The notes beneath the pieces were generated by a model. It saw only the letters and a program-made list of their open reading frames with translations, did no database searches and was not told the DNA's origin. A stretch of 58,567 nucleotides of DNA from Sphingobacteriia bacterium (GTDB lineage: Bacteria; Bacteroidota; Bacteroidia; Bacteroidales; UBA7960), in contig JAABSE010000014.1 of assembly GCA_011390575.1 (NCBI GenBank), positions 1 to 58,567 on the forward strand, given 5' to 3'. Made by a program: the position numbers and the translations under genes. Position 1 is the stretch's first letter; each line of letters starts with the position of its first letter. Positions 9,195 to 17,947 of the stretch are shown in pieces.

Positions 9195-9226
9195 CTTGAC
9201 AATCAATGGAGGAAATCGTAATTTTA
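9195..9226 (+). promoter_or_regulatory. Candidate promoter of the radical SAM gene
   Basis: CTTG at 9195-9198 and TAATTTTA at 9219-9226 are separated by 20 bases, close to the Bacteroidota TTTG/TAnnTTTG pattern. The start codon is 20 bases after the -7 box. Confidence 0.4.
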
Positions 9227-9245
9227 AACTTCATTTTTTGATATT

Positions 9246-10307
9246 ATGCATAAAAACAAATATATTAACCGGCGCAGGTTTCTCCGCAGCCTCGGGGGTA
9301 TTGTACTGACCGGAGGAGTACTTCCTGCAGCAGGTTATGGAGGGTTACTGTTTTCAAATGAAGGGTTTATGACAAATAAATCATTAAAAGATTTTGAACC
9401 CGGCTACGTAAAGCTGCACAAGGATGGTAGTTTGAAGGCCCGGGCCGATATTTTGTGGGACAGGATGTACAGATGCGACTTGTGCCCGCGCGATTGCGGA
9501 AAAAACCGCATCAGGGGAAGACGCGGAGACTGCAATGCCAATGCGGATCTCGAAATTTCTTCCTTTGCTCCTCATTTTGGAGAAGAAACCGAACTGGTGG
9601 GAAAAAACGGATCCGGAACCATCTTTTTTACCAACTGCTCACTTCTTTGTGTTTTCTGCATCAACTACGACGTCAGTCAAATGGGCCAGGGTCGCAGGTA
9701 CAGCATTAGCGAACTCTCAGACATGATGCTTACCCTGCAGCGCATCGGTTGCCACAATATCAACGTGGTAACCCCCACCCATTACGCTCCCCACATCCTT
9801 AAGGCACTTGATATAGCCGCCGGCAGAGGGCTGAGGCTTCCATTGGTTTACAATACCTGTGGGTGGGAAAAGCTTGACGTACTGCAATTGCTTGACGGAA
9901 TAGCAGATGTTTACCTGGCAGACTTTAAATACGACGACCCAAAGGCTGCCAATAAGTATTCTCCCGGTGCCATTACCTACCCTGAAATTACCAAAGCTGC
10001 TTTGCTGGAAATGCACCGTCAGGTAGGAATTCCTGAGGCAGACACAAGTGGAATGATTAACAGGGGTCTGATGATCCGCCACCTGGTAATGCCCAACAAC
10101 GCGGCCCACTCGGGGAAGGTAATCGACTGGATTGGCAACAATCTGCCCAAAAACACCTATGTAAATATCATGTCGCAATATACCCCCGTGTTCAAAGCCC
10201 ATGAATACCCCGAAATATCACGCCGGATAACCCAGGCTGAATACAATGCAGTTGTGGATGCTGCCCGTCGTGCAGGGCTGACCAACCTGAGGCTTCAGGG
10301 AAGATAA
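9246..10307 (+). CDS. Radical SAM protein, PflX/PflA-like, with Tat-type leader
   Basis: The 353-residue product has C131-x3-C135-x2-C138 (NCSLLCVFC), the radical SAM cluster motif, preceded by a second Cys set at C77, C80, C84 and C96. This layout matches the pyruvate formate-lyase activase-like PflX group (COG1313), which binds a 4Fe-4S cluster and cleaves S-adenosylmethionine. Unusually, residues 9-14 read RRRFLR, followed by a glycine- and alanine-rich hydrophobic stretch (15-36), the form of a twin-arginine signal. That suggests export of the folded iron-sulfur protein or membrane attachment. No partner enzyme is adjacent, and the substrate is unknown. Confidence 0.82.
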   Translation: MHKNKYINRRRFLRSLGGIVLTGGVLPAAGYGGLLFSNEGFMTNKSLKDFEPGYVKLHKDGSLKARADILWDRMYRCDLCPRDCGKNRIRGRRGDCNANADLEISSFAPHFGEETELVGKNGSGTIFFTNCSLLCVFCINYDVSQMGQGRRYSISELSDMMLTLQRIGCHNINVVTPTHYAPHILKALDIAAGRGLRLPLVYNTCGWEKLDVLQLLDGIADVYLADFKYDDPKAANKYSPGAITYPEITKAALLEMHRQVGIPEADTSGMINRGLMIRHLVMPNNAAHSGKVIDWIGNNLPKNTYVNIMSQYTPVFKAHEYPEISRRITQAEYNAVVDAARRAGLTNLRLQGR

Positions 10308-10382
10308 AGCGAAAAGCATTGATTTTAAACTCCCCCACTCAAAAAAAGCAAGCAACAGAGGCCCCTTTTTTGAGGATAATAA

Positions 10383-10431
10383 AAAGCTTGTGGCAAAAAA
10401 GGTACAGAGACCTCATCTTGCCACAAGCTTT
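10383..10431. terminator. Terminator between converging genes
   Basis: Fourteen-base inverted arms (10383-10396 and 10418-10431) enclose a 21-base loop, with an A-run on the left and a T-rich tract on the right. It lies between two converging genes. Confidence 0.7.
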
Positions 10432-10451
10432 ACTGTTTTCTTTATAATTGG

Positions 10452-11429
10452 CTATTTGCTCAGATAATCGATAACAATCTGATTGAATTGATCCGCAGAT
10501 TCAAATTGCACAAAGTGCCCGCTTTTGGGGATCATGTGTAACTCATTATCAGGGATACGCTCCGCTCCCACATTGGCAACATCACTTGTAAACCCGGGAT
10601 TGAGAAACCGATTGGGAATGAGGTTGTCTTTTTCTCCGAAAATGATAAGTGTGGGTTGCTGTATTTTGTGTAAATAGTCGTATGTGGCTTCATCGACCAT
10701 CCCATTTACGGATTGAACCACCGCGTAAGCATACGCTTCAAAATCTTCTGCAGTACGCATGGCAATGCGATCAGTTATCATAAATTCAGCATCATCCGGC
10801 AATTCGTAAAAATTATAAGCCAGATTGGAAATGATGTCTTCCACAGAAGTGAGCATCACGCCTCTTACAGTCATTACACTGCGAAACCATTCCTTTTGTC
10901 CTTCGGTAAACTTCTCAAACCCTGCCGGTGCGGTAAGCACAAGTTTATCAACTATTTCCGGATAGTATAAGGCAGTAACCATTGAAATTTGTCCACCCAT
11001 GGAATGGCCACCCAACACAACGGATTCGAGGCCCAGAGCGTCGATAAACTCTTTTACTACTCCGGCGTAATAGGTCATCATACCCGAATGAGGGATCTTG
11101 GACGATTTGCCGTAGCCCGGTAAATCAATGGCGATAACACGAAAATGTTTGCTCAGTTCGGGCACATTCTTTTTCCATGCCGGCAGATAACTGCCCAGGC
11201 CATGAATGAGAACGAGCGTTTGTTCTCCCTGACCCTGATCCACATAGGCAATGGTTTCACCACCCGGCAATTCTACCCGTTGAATCTCAAAAGGGTAATC
11301 GAGATCCATGAAAGAGGTAAGGGGTTGGATATCGTTGTAAGGGTGCCAGTTTTCCGGGTTCATGGTTTCGCATCTGTTAAAGAGCAGCATGGCTGCTGAT
11401 AGTATAAACAAAAAATATATTTTTCGCAT
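10452..11429 (-). CDS. Alpha/beta hydrolase, exported
   Basis: The 325-residue product starts with a hydrophobic leader ending in LLFNRC (C20), possibly a relaxed Bacteroidota lipobox. An alpha/beta-hydrolase core follows: oxyanion HGLGS (76-80), DLPGYGKS, nucleophile elbow GGHSMGG (S143), the acidic residue in FGEKDNLIP, and catalytic His in SGHFVQFE (H305). The cap region between residues about 170 and 240 is helical. Substrates of this group range from esters to C-C bonded compounds, so the reaction is unknown. It is transcribed after, and 15 bases from, the barrel gene behind it, and may share its mRNA. Confidence 0.8.
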   Translation of the reverse strand: MRKIYFLFILSAAMLLFNRCETMNPENWHPYNDIQPLTSFMDLDYPFEIQRVELPGGETIAYVDQGQGEQTLVLIHGLGSYLPAWKKNVPELSKHFRVIAIDLPGYGKSSKIPHSGMMTYYAGVVKEFIDALGLESVVLGGHSMGGQISMVTALYYPEIVDKLVLTAPAGFEKFTEGQKEWFRSVMTVRGVMLTSVEDIISNLAYNFYELPDDAEFMITDRIAMRTAEDFEAYAYAVVQSVNGMVDEATYDYLHKIQQPTLIIFGEKDNLIPNRFLNPGFTSDVANVGAERIPDNELHMIPKSGHFVQFESADQFNQIVIDYLSK

Positions 11430-11444
11430 AACATCAAGTATTAA

Positions 11445-13034
11445 TTAAAACATTAACCATTTGTAAACCACAAACACGGTCCAGGGATTGGCAGGTCGTT
11501 CTCCCTGCACGCCACCATTTACAGCAACGCCGTACCTATCGTCGGCGCTATCAAAGAAATCACCCAGCCACAGGTTGGCTCCATGCAGCTCAAGACTCAT
11601 AAAAGGCCCCAGGTTGTATATCAACCCAGCATTGGCTTCTACGCCCATAAAGTTGCCTCCACCCACAGGAGTAGCATTGCTAATGGCTGCTGCAGTGCCA
11701 ATTTTTGCATGCAATCTGTGAGGAATAATACCTTTGGAATAATTGAAAGTACCGCCGGTAAAGCCATATCCAATATTAGACAGGTCGGCAATAACAGGTG
11801 TAAACCGGTTTACTACGTTGGCATGTGGAAACAACAGGTATGCTCCCGAGTTGATAAAGAAACCACCGGGTGCAGCCCAGGTATTTCCGGTCATCACACC
11901 GTTGTAACGCCGATCGTCCAGGCCATTTTCATCTCCTGATGTATACATCAAATCAACTGTAAAGCGATCCTGTGTGGTTTGCCCATACCGGTAGCCCATA
12001 CGCAGATTGGTGGCAAAGCCACTGATTTCAGCTCCTTTACGCCATCCTGCTTCGCGCAGCACATTTACAACCCCAAGATTGTAATTAAAAAATCCATTGA
12101 GGAAAAACCGGTCCTGCATATAATCAGCATTACGCGAAAAATGGGTGCCTAACCATACTACATCTGCTTCATAAGGGGCACTACCAAATTTAAACCGGAA
12201 AACACCATTGTATTCAGCAAGCTGCGAATTCAAGCCTTGCCCGAGGATGGAAACCCCTCCGCGACCATTCCCACGGTCTCTGACATAATGTGTTGACAAG
12301 GCAGCCCTCCAAAGCTTATTGATATTCCTTTCATACTGTAACTCGAACAGGTTGACATCATCGTCTTTGAATAGTTCATTTTCATAAAACTTAAAGAACC
12401 CCGCCTTGAAACGATGAAAATCTGCATTCCGGTATAGGGTAACACCCACAGCATGCGTACCGAAATAGGTCATTCGAAAACCATTCTCCAGCATTTTATC
12501 TGCCAGGGTGCGGTAAGGATTGTAAGGGTTATCATACATCCGCTGCAAACCCAGGTTAACCGACCATCCCGTGGCAGGAATAAGCTCCAGTTCAATATTT
12601 TGTGTCTGAAGGTTCACCTGATGCCCCGAAACAGCACCTCCCTGGTTAGGGCCGGCACCATATGATACATCGCCCCAGGTCCAGTCAAGTTCGAAAACGG
12701 CCCTGAGGATGGCTTTACCATCAAACAGACTGGGTTGATAGATAAAGAAAGGAATCAACCGTTGCTCCACATAACCTGTAGTGGCTGTATCGCTGGTCAT
12801 TACAGAATTACGGCCAAACATGCGCCCCAGCACCTGCCCCCTGAGAAACTCATTCTGAGGGAAAAAATTGGATGACACCCCCTGGTTGATATAAAAAGCA
12901 AGAAACTGAAACTCTTTGTTGGGTTCACCCGGAACTTCTGTATCAAATACCCTTGCTGATTGCTGAGAAAACCCGCTGGCTGCAATCAGCAAAACAAAAC
13001 TCATTAACAGCCCGGGCAAAAAATAATTTTTCAT
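11445..13034 (-). CDS. Large outer-membrane beta-barrel (porin-like) protein
   Basis: The product is about 529 residues from MKNYFLPGLL; the open frame reaches 13067, but the signal peptide begins at this Met. After the signal (residues 1-23, ending FSQQ), long amphipathic strands rich in aromatic and glycine residues continue to the last strand, TVFVVYKWLMF, which ends in Phe as barrel proteins do. Segments such as ENGFRMTYFGTHAVGVTLY and LRMGYRYGQTTQDRFTVDLMY resemble alginate-export-like or porin-like barrels. The cargo is unknown. An unusual branched hairpin (13076-13130) lies in front of it. Confidence 0.7.
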   Translation of the reverse strand: MKNYFLPGLLMSFVLLIAASGFSQQSARVFDTEVPGEPNKEFQFLAFYINQGVSSNFFPQNEFLRGQVLGRMFGRNSVMTSDTATTGYVEQRLIPFFIYQPSLFDGKAILRAVFELDWTWGDVSYGAGPNQGGAVSGHQVNLQTQNIELELIPATGWSVNLGLQRMYDNPYNPYRTLADKMLENGFRMTYFGTHAVGVTLYRNADFHRFKAGFFKFYENELFKDDDVNLFELQYERNINKLWRAALSTHYVRDRGNGRGGVSILGQGLNSQLAEYNGVFRFKFGSAPYEADVVWLGTHFSRNADYMQDRFFLNGFFNYNLGVVNVLREAGWRKGAEISGFATNLRMGYRYGQTTQDRFTVDLMYTSGDENGLDDRRYNGVMTGNTWAAPGGFFINSGAYLLFPHANVVNRFTPVIADLSNIGYGFTGGTFNYSKGIIPHRLHAKIGTAAAISNATPVGGGNFMGVEANAGLIYNLGPFMSLELHGANLWLGDFFDSADDRYGVAVNGGVQGERPANPWTVFVVYKWLMF

Positions 13035-13075
13035 ATTTCGGGGTTTTGGGTTCAATATAGACATCAATTAAAAAG

Positions 13076-13130
13076 CAGAGGTTGCCCATTGTATGGGTGA
13101 ATATAAATTTCCTGCAACAGGCAACCTCTG
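13076..13130 (-). terminator. Branched hairpin: lipoprotein terminator or leader of the barrel gene
   Basis: Eleven-base perfect arms (13076-13086 and 13120-13130) close a loop that itself holds two small stems, CCTG/CAGG and CCCAT/ATGGG, so the RNA could fold as a three-way junction. On the minus strand CTTTTTAATT follows. It can end the lipoprotein transcript, or act as a leader element about 40 bases ahead of the barrel gene's start. Confidence 0.55.
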
Positions 13131-13157
13131 AATCAACTAAAGAACAAGATGATAATA

Positions 13158-13688
13158 TTATTCTGTAATCTCTACGTAATACTGAACGTTTGTTTCGCCA
13201 AGGTCACCACCACCGGTGCTGCCAAAACCTTCTTCAGCAGTAGGAGGAGCAAACCCCAGACTGGGATCTGTCTGAACCACTTCGTATTTCATTTCACGGC
13301 CATTGTCTGTTTCAATGATCTGGAAAATTCCTTCGCTGGTGAGCGATGTGGGTGAGCTTTGAGATAGAGTGATGTTCCAGATATCCTCAACCCCGGATTC
13401 TTCCATTACATAAGTACCAACCAGCTCAGTCATCACATCATCGGGGTCATAAGACATTACAACATAAGTCCCGTTTTCATCAAATTCGGCCACAATTTTG
13501 GCAATATTAAACTGAATCAACAAAGGAGCTACATTTTCCCCTTCAGAAATCCAGTTACCTATAAGGCCTTCAGGAGTGGGATTTTCATCAATCGGATCTT
13601 CATCATCTTCTTTGTCGCAAGAAGTAAAGCTAAGCATAGCAGCGGCCATCAGCATAAGGGCCAGTGAGAACAAATTTTTCTTTTTCAT
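13158..13688 (-). CDS. Lipocalin-like lipoprotein, hypothetical
   Basis: The 176-residue product has a lipoprotein signal MKKKNLFSLALMLMAAAMLSFTSC with C24 as the lipidated residue. An acidic linker (DKEDDEDPIDENPTPEG) follows, then GLIGNWISEGENVAPLL and beta-rich segments. The opening xGxW motif after a short acidic linker is typical of lipocalin-like Bacteroidota lipoproteins that fold as small barrels at the membrane. The specific role is unknown. It lies upstream of the large barrel gene in the same direction, separated by a branched hairpin, so the two may be co-regulated. Confidence 0.7.
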   Translation of the reverse strand: MKKKNLFSLALMLMAAAMLSFTSCDKEDDEDPIDENPTPEGLIGNWISEGENVAPLLIQFNIAKIVAEFDENGTYVVMSYDPDDVMTELVGTYVMEESGVEDIWNITLSQSSPTSLTSEGIFQIIETDNGREMKYEVVQTDPSLGFAPPTAEEGFGSTGGGDLGETNVQYYVEITE

Positions 13689-13773
13689 AATTGTGAGGTT
13701 TTAGTTGTTAATAATGATTGAGTAAATAAATCGCAAAATGCATGAAGAATTCAGCAGTTATGCTGAAATTTCA

Positions 13774-15294
13774 TCATCCATTTGCAGGGTTTAAATTTTT
13801 CAGTTTTTTACGGTCAATTTTCCCGGCATCATTTTTCGGCATTTCTTCCAGAAATACAATATGCCCGGGAATCTTATATTTGGCCAGATTTTCACGACAA
13901 TACTCCCAAATCTCTTCTTTGGTGAGATGGTCGTTTTTCTTCAAAACGATAAATGCCTTGCCGGTTTCTCCCCATTTGGGATCAGGTACACCGGTAATCA
14001 CGGCCTGATCGATTTGGGGATGCTGGCGCAAAAGGTATTCTACTTCTGCCGGATAAACATTTTCTCCTCCGGAGATGTACATATTTTTTATCCTGTCTAC
14101 CACAAAAAGGAATCCTTCTTCGTCTCTCCTTACCCGGTCACCTGTATGAAACCAACCATCGTTAATCGTTTCCCGCGTAGCGTCAGCATTGTTCCAGTAT
14201 CCCGGGGTAACATTGGGGCCTTTGAGCAGCAATTCCCCTGTAGCTTCACCTTTTTGCTCCTCTCCCTTTTCGTCTACCAGCTTCACCTCGTAAAAGAAGT
14301 TGGGTGTACCAATGGAGCCTTGTTTGCGAATGGCATCGGAATGATTGAGCGAGGTTACGTTAGGACCCACTTCTGTAAGTCCGTACCCCTGCCGGATGGC
14401 AATGTCTCGACTGTGCCAGAGCTCAATGAGCGGAATAGGCATGGCTTCGCCTCCTACAATGATGTAACGCATACTGTCAAGCCTGGCTTTTTCAAACACC
14501 GGGCTGTCCGACATCATTTTCAGCATGGTGGGAACGCCCCAGAATATGGTCATGCTCTCCTTTTCGATGGCTTGCAATATCTCATCAGGATTGAAACTGC
14601 GCATGAGCAGTGTATAGGCGCCATGAAGGAAAAACGGGGTCATAAGTACATTCCAGCTTCCTGTATGAAAAGGAGGTGCGCAATTTATAGACCGATCCTC
14701 ACTGGTTATATCCAGCCTGATTTCGGTATTGAGGGCGTTCCACAACAACATTTTGTGGGTGTAAACAGAACCCTTGGGAAAAGCAGTGGTACCACTGGTA
14801 TAGATGATAAACAGCGGATGATTTTCATCAAAAGGAATATTTTCAAAGGATGCATGATTGTGGCTGGAAACAAAATCCTGACAGAACTGCGAAAATTCGC
14901 CCAGTGAGAGGGAGTGATTAATACGTTTAAAATGCTCTGAGTCCTTCAGTTTCTCCTTGTATTTTTCATCGTAGATGATCACAGAGGGCTTCGAGTCGGA
15001 AATCAGGAAATCTGTTTCCCTGGCCGTTAGCCTGTAATTCAGTGGCACAATAATCAACCCGGTTTTCTGTGCAGCAGCAAACAAAGCTACATATTCCAGG
15101 CAATTTTCTGCCAATACAGCAATGCGATCGCCTTTGCTTAGTTTCTTTTTTTCAACCAACCATTGAGCCAGATACGAACCCAGTTGATGCACCTGTCCGT
15201 AAGTCAGCGTTCGGCGGGTTTCATACTCTTCCACTGCCACCTTGGTGGGGTTATAAATATTCCATTTACCAAACCAGTCGAAAGTACTCATCAT
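13774..15294 (-). CDS. AMP-forming acyl-CoA ligase
   Basis: The 506-residue product carries the ANL-family motifs: P-loop IIYTSGTTAFPKGS, GYGLTEVGPN, GELLLKGPNVTPGYWNN, the hinge WFHTGDRVRRDEEGFLFVVDR, and a C-terminal AGKIDRKKL with the adenylation lysine (K492). It activates a carboxylic acid as an acyl-adenylate and transfers it to CoA. Length and motifs fit medium- or long-chain fatty acyl or aryl ligases, but chain specificity is not readable. It is the last gene of a five-gene operon and its start overlaps the symporter stop (ATGA), so import and activation are probably coupled. Confidence 0.88.
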   Translation of the reverse strand: MMSTFDWFGKWNIYNPTKVAVEEYETRRTLTYGQVHQLGSYLAQWLVEKKKLSKGDRIAVLAENCLEYVALFAAAQKTGLIIVPLNYRLTARETDFLISDSKPSVIIYDEKYKEKLKDSEHFKRINHSLSLGEFSQFCQDFVSSHNHASFENIPFDENHPLFIIYTSGTTAFPKGSVYTHKMLLWNALNTEIRLDITSEDRSINCAPPFHTGSWNVLMTPFFLHGAYTLLMRSFNPDEILQAIEKESMTIFWGVPTMLKMMSDSPVFEKARLDSMRYIIVGGEAMPIPLIELWHSRDIAIRQGYGLTEVGPNVTSLNHSDAIRKQGSIGTPNFFYEVKLVDEKGEEQKGEATGELLLKGPNVTPGYWNNADATRETINDGWFHTGDRVRRDEEGFLFVVDRIKNMYISGGENVYPAEVEYLLRQHPQIDQAVITGVPDPKWGETGKAFIVLKKNDHLTKEEIWEYCRENLAKYKIPGHIVFLEEMPKNDAGKIDRKKLKNLNPANG

Positions 15295-16841
15295 TGTTGT
15301 TTTTTATTATTATCAAAAGCCATCAGTATCAATGCTACCAAAGTTGAAACTACAATGGCTGAAGAGGCTGCAATGGCAGGGTTTTTTACCGTTCCGACTA
15401 CAAATTTGGTGAAGAATCCCAAATCGATCCCCCAGCTTTCCACCATGATACCCATTGCATAATACACCGTGAAGTGAACAACAATTGCAGTTACCGAAGC
15501 TGTAAACGGAATAAACGTTCTGATGTTTTTGAAGAATATTCCAAATATAACAGGAATAAAGGCTGCCGAGAAATAAGCATACACTCCATTCTGTGCCAGA
15601 ATGGCAACACTGAGGTTCGGGTTAAGAATCTGGTCGCGTGCAATAAACCAGGTAATAATAGCCAGTATCACAATGGCCGCTTTATTGGCAAAAATAAGCT
15701 GATGGTCTTTAAGAGTACCTTTTCTTACCAATGGCTTAACTATATCGGAGGTAATACTGGTCGAAACCGACTGAATCAAACCCTCCAGGGTCGACATACC
15801 AGCTGAAATCAATCCCAGCACCACCAGCAAACCCACTGCAACACCCACTCCCGTGTCAGAGAATAGCCATACCACGTAGGTGGGGATAATCTGGTCGTTG
15901 CGCAGGGGCACCCCATCCAGGGTTAAATCGGGGAAAGCAAGACGGGCATAAAGACCGGCAAATACCACGAAGAAAAAAATCAACTCCACCACAACGGCAG
16001 TAACCAGGAATTTGTTGACATCGCTCTCTTTTTTCAGCAACAGCGATTTGGTTATGATGTGGGGCTGCACTACTATGGCTATACCGATGACCAGCTGGGC
16101 AAAAATAATTTCGTAATAATCACGAAACAGCGGACTGGCAGGATTTACCGGTTGAGCCAGCAAGGGGTCGATGTCGGCCAGCTTGCGGAAAAACCCTCCG
16201 ATACCATCTGAAAAATGTTCAAGACCGGAGAAAAGCAAAATAAATCCTACTACCAGCATTACCAGTGCCTGCAAAGTATTGGTATAAACCATGGAGTTGG
16301 CACCCCCATACATCATATAACCAAACACAAAAACAACTAAACCTGTTAACACGAAAATCGGATTGGCATCCAGCGCTGTGGCAATCACACTTACGATGGC
16401 CACAACAATTAAAACAATAAATGTAATCAGCAACATCGACAGCAGTGCCATAAAGAAAGAATAGTTACGGCTGTGGTAGCGCGTTCCGATCCATTGCGCC
16501 AGGGATAATGCTTTCACGGTTTGTCCGTGCCTGCGAAAACTTTTGGTAAGCACAATAAGACTTACAGTAGCCGCAAAAGGCAAAACAATTCCATAGGACA
16601 ATACCCCGCTTATCCCGAAATTGGCGATAAAGCCTGGATTAATGACAAAGGTGGCAGCACTGGTCATTGCAGCAGCGAGCGATAAACCCACAGCATAGGG
16701 AGAAAACAAAATGTTTCCCACAGCATAGTCGGAAATGTTTTTGATTTTTATGGCTCCCTTCACCACAAAGAACAAAACCACCAGGGCATATACTGCGAGC
16801 AATGCCATTACTCCTGTCGTAAATGTTGACGCTATAATCAT
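15291..16841 (-). CDS. Sodium:solute symporter (SSS family)
   Basis: The 516-residue product has about 13 hydrophobic segments and the SSS pattern: SDYAVGNILFSPYAVGLSLAAAMTSAATF near the N-terminus (first bundle helix and sodium site), GYMMYGGANSMVYTNTLQALVMLV, and GLISAGMSTLEGLIQSVS later on. The family imports solutes with sodium; a branch containing ActP carries acetate and short carboxylates. Because its stop overlaps the start of the acyl-CoA ligase gene, I infer that it brings in the carboxylic acid that the ligase activates. It lies in the inner membrane. Confidence 0.88.
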   Translation of the reverse strand: MIIASTFTTGVMALLAVYALVVLFFVVKGAIKIKNISDYAVGNILFSPYAVGLSLAAAMTSAATFVINPGFIANFGISGVLSYGIVLPFAATVSLIVLTKSFRRHGQTVKALSLAQWIGTRYHSRNYSFFMALLSMLLITFIVLIVVAIVSVIATALDANPIFVLTGLVVFVFGYMMYGGANSMVYTNTLQALVMLVVGFILLFSGLEHFSDGIGGFFRKLADIDPLLAQPVNPASPLFRDYYEIIFAQLVIGIAIVVQPHIITKSLLLKKESDVNKFLVTAVVVELIFFFVVFAGLYARLAFPDLTLDGVPLRNDQIIPTYVVWLFSDTGVGVAVGLLVVLGLISAGMSTLEGLIQSVSTSITSDIVKPLVRKGTLKDHQLIFANKAAIVILAIITWFIARDQILNPNLSVAILAQNGVYAYFSAAFIPVIFGIFFKNIRTFIPFTASVTAIVVHFTVYYAMGIMVESWGIDLGFFTKFVVGTVKNPAIAASSAIVVSTLVALILMAFDNNKKQQ

Positions 16842-16913
16842 ATTTTCAATTAAAAAATAAATTCTATTTATAGAAGCGCTTTGTTGTCATTGTTTCTTTG
16901 AACATCCAAAGAA

Positions 16914-17903
16914 TCAAAACCTGAATGCGGCACTGGCAAATGCCAGTCCTCCTCCTGAGCCAATAAAGTAAAGCAAGTCTCCCGTTTTCAGCTTTCCATT
17001 GCGCCAGGCTTCGTCCAGGGCAAGAGGAATACAGGCAGAACCCGTATAGCCAAACTTGTGCATAACTGTAGGCGCCTTCTCTCTTGCAACATCCAGTTTA
17101 TCCATGGTTTCCCAGATGGAATTGATATTGATCTGGGTCATAAAATAATGGTCCACCTCCTTTGGGCTCACACCAATACGTTCTGAAAGGGTATTGGCCA
17201 TCATAGACCACATTTCGGGATTAAGTTCTTTGGGAAACTTTTTCACAAATTGCAACAGGTTCCCTTTGTCTTTAACCACCTGCTCAGTAGTAGGGCAGAA
17301 CGTTCCACCCGCATAAATTCCCATATAGCTATAATATTGCCCCTGGGTAATAAGCTGAGAAGTAAGATAGCCCCTGTCAGTATTTTTTTCAGACTTCAGA
17401 ATAACCGCTCCTGCCGCATCGGCAAAAAGGGTAACTGTTTTTTTATCCTTCATATTGAGGTACTTGCTCATGGCATAGGCACCAATAACCATCACGTAGC
17501 GATAGTTTTCGTCGGAACGAATGTATTTTACCCCGGTATCCAGCGCAGTTACAAAACCGGCACAAGCTGTATTGATATCAAAGGTACCGGCATTGGTCAT
17601 CCCGGTAATATACTGCACCTTGCTCGCAGTAGAGGGTGAAATAAATTCAGGAGTATCAGTAGAAACTATCAGCAGATCAATATCGGCAGGTTGAAGTCCA
17701 CCGTGGTCAAGCGCTTTGCGGGCAGCATCCACGGCAAGGTCAGAAACGCTTTGGTTTTCTTCCAGCCAGCGACGCTCATAGATATGTACATTTTCTTCCA
17801 GCCACTCGCTTACAGGTTCACCCAGCAATTCATCAAAATAAGAATTGGGGACCACCCGGTCGGGAACAGAAGTTCCTATGGAATGTAAAACAGCATTTTG
17901 CAT
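16914..17903 (-). CDS. KAS III (FabH)-like thiolase-fold enzyme lacking His and Asn of the triad
   Basis: From MQNAVLHSIG (the open frame extends to 17927) the product has 329 residues and the FabH fold. The nucleophile is C114 in FDINTACAGF, and the C-terminal FIGSGGGLAFASAAFRF is typical. In FabH the active site also needs His in PHQAN and Asn in HGNTSAAS. Here these positions read MTQIN (T256) and FGYTGSAC (Y286). Decarboxylative condensation of malonyl-ACP therefore seems unlikely. Acyl transfer, or a non-decarboxylating Claisen-type reaction, is more plausible. It lies within the thiolase-reductase-symporter-ligase operon. Confidence 0.85.
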   Translation of the reverse strand: MQNAVLHSIGTSVPDRVVPNSYFDELLGEPVSEWLEENVHIYERRWLEENQSVSDLAVDAARKALDHGGLQPADIDLLIVSTDTPEFISPSTASKVQYITGMTNAGTFDINTACAGFVTALDTGVKYIRSDENYRYVMVIGAYAMSKYLNMKDKKTVTLFADAAGAVILKSEKNTDRGYLTSQLITQGQYYSYMGIYAGGTFCPTTEQVVKDKGNLLQFVKKFPKELNPEMWSMMANTLSERIGVSPKEVDHYFMTQININSIWETMDKLDVAREKAPTVMHKFGYTGSACIPLALDEAWRNGKLKTGDLLYFIGSGGGLAFASAAFRF

Positions 17904-17947
17904 CAAAATCAGTATTAGAATTAACAAACAGAACTGCGGAATTTACC

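Noticed and set aside
13861-14907. 348-codon plus-strand frame opposite the acyl-CoA ligase gene
   Set aside because: It is a shadow of a well-supported ligase; no motifs or promoter are seen.
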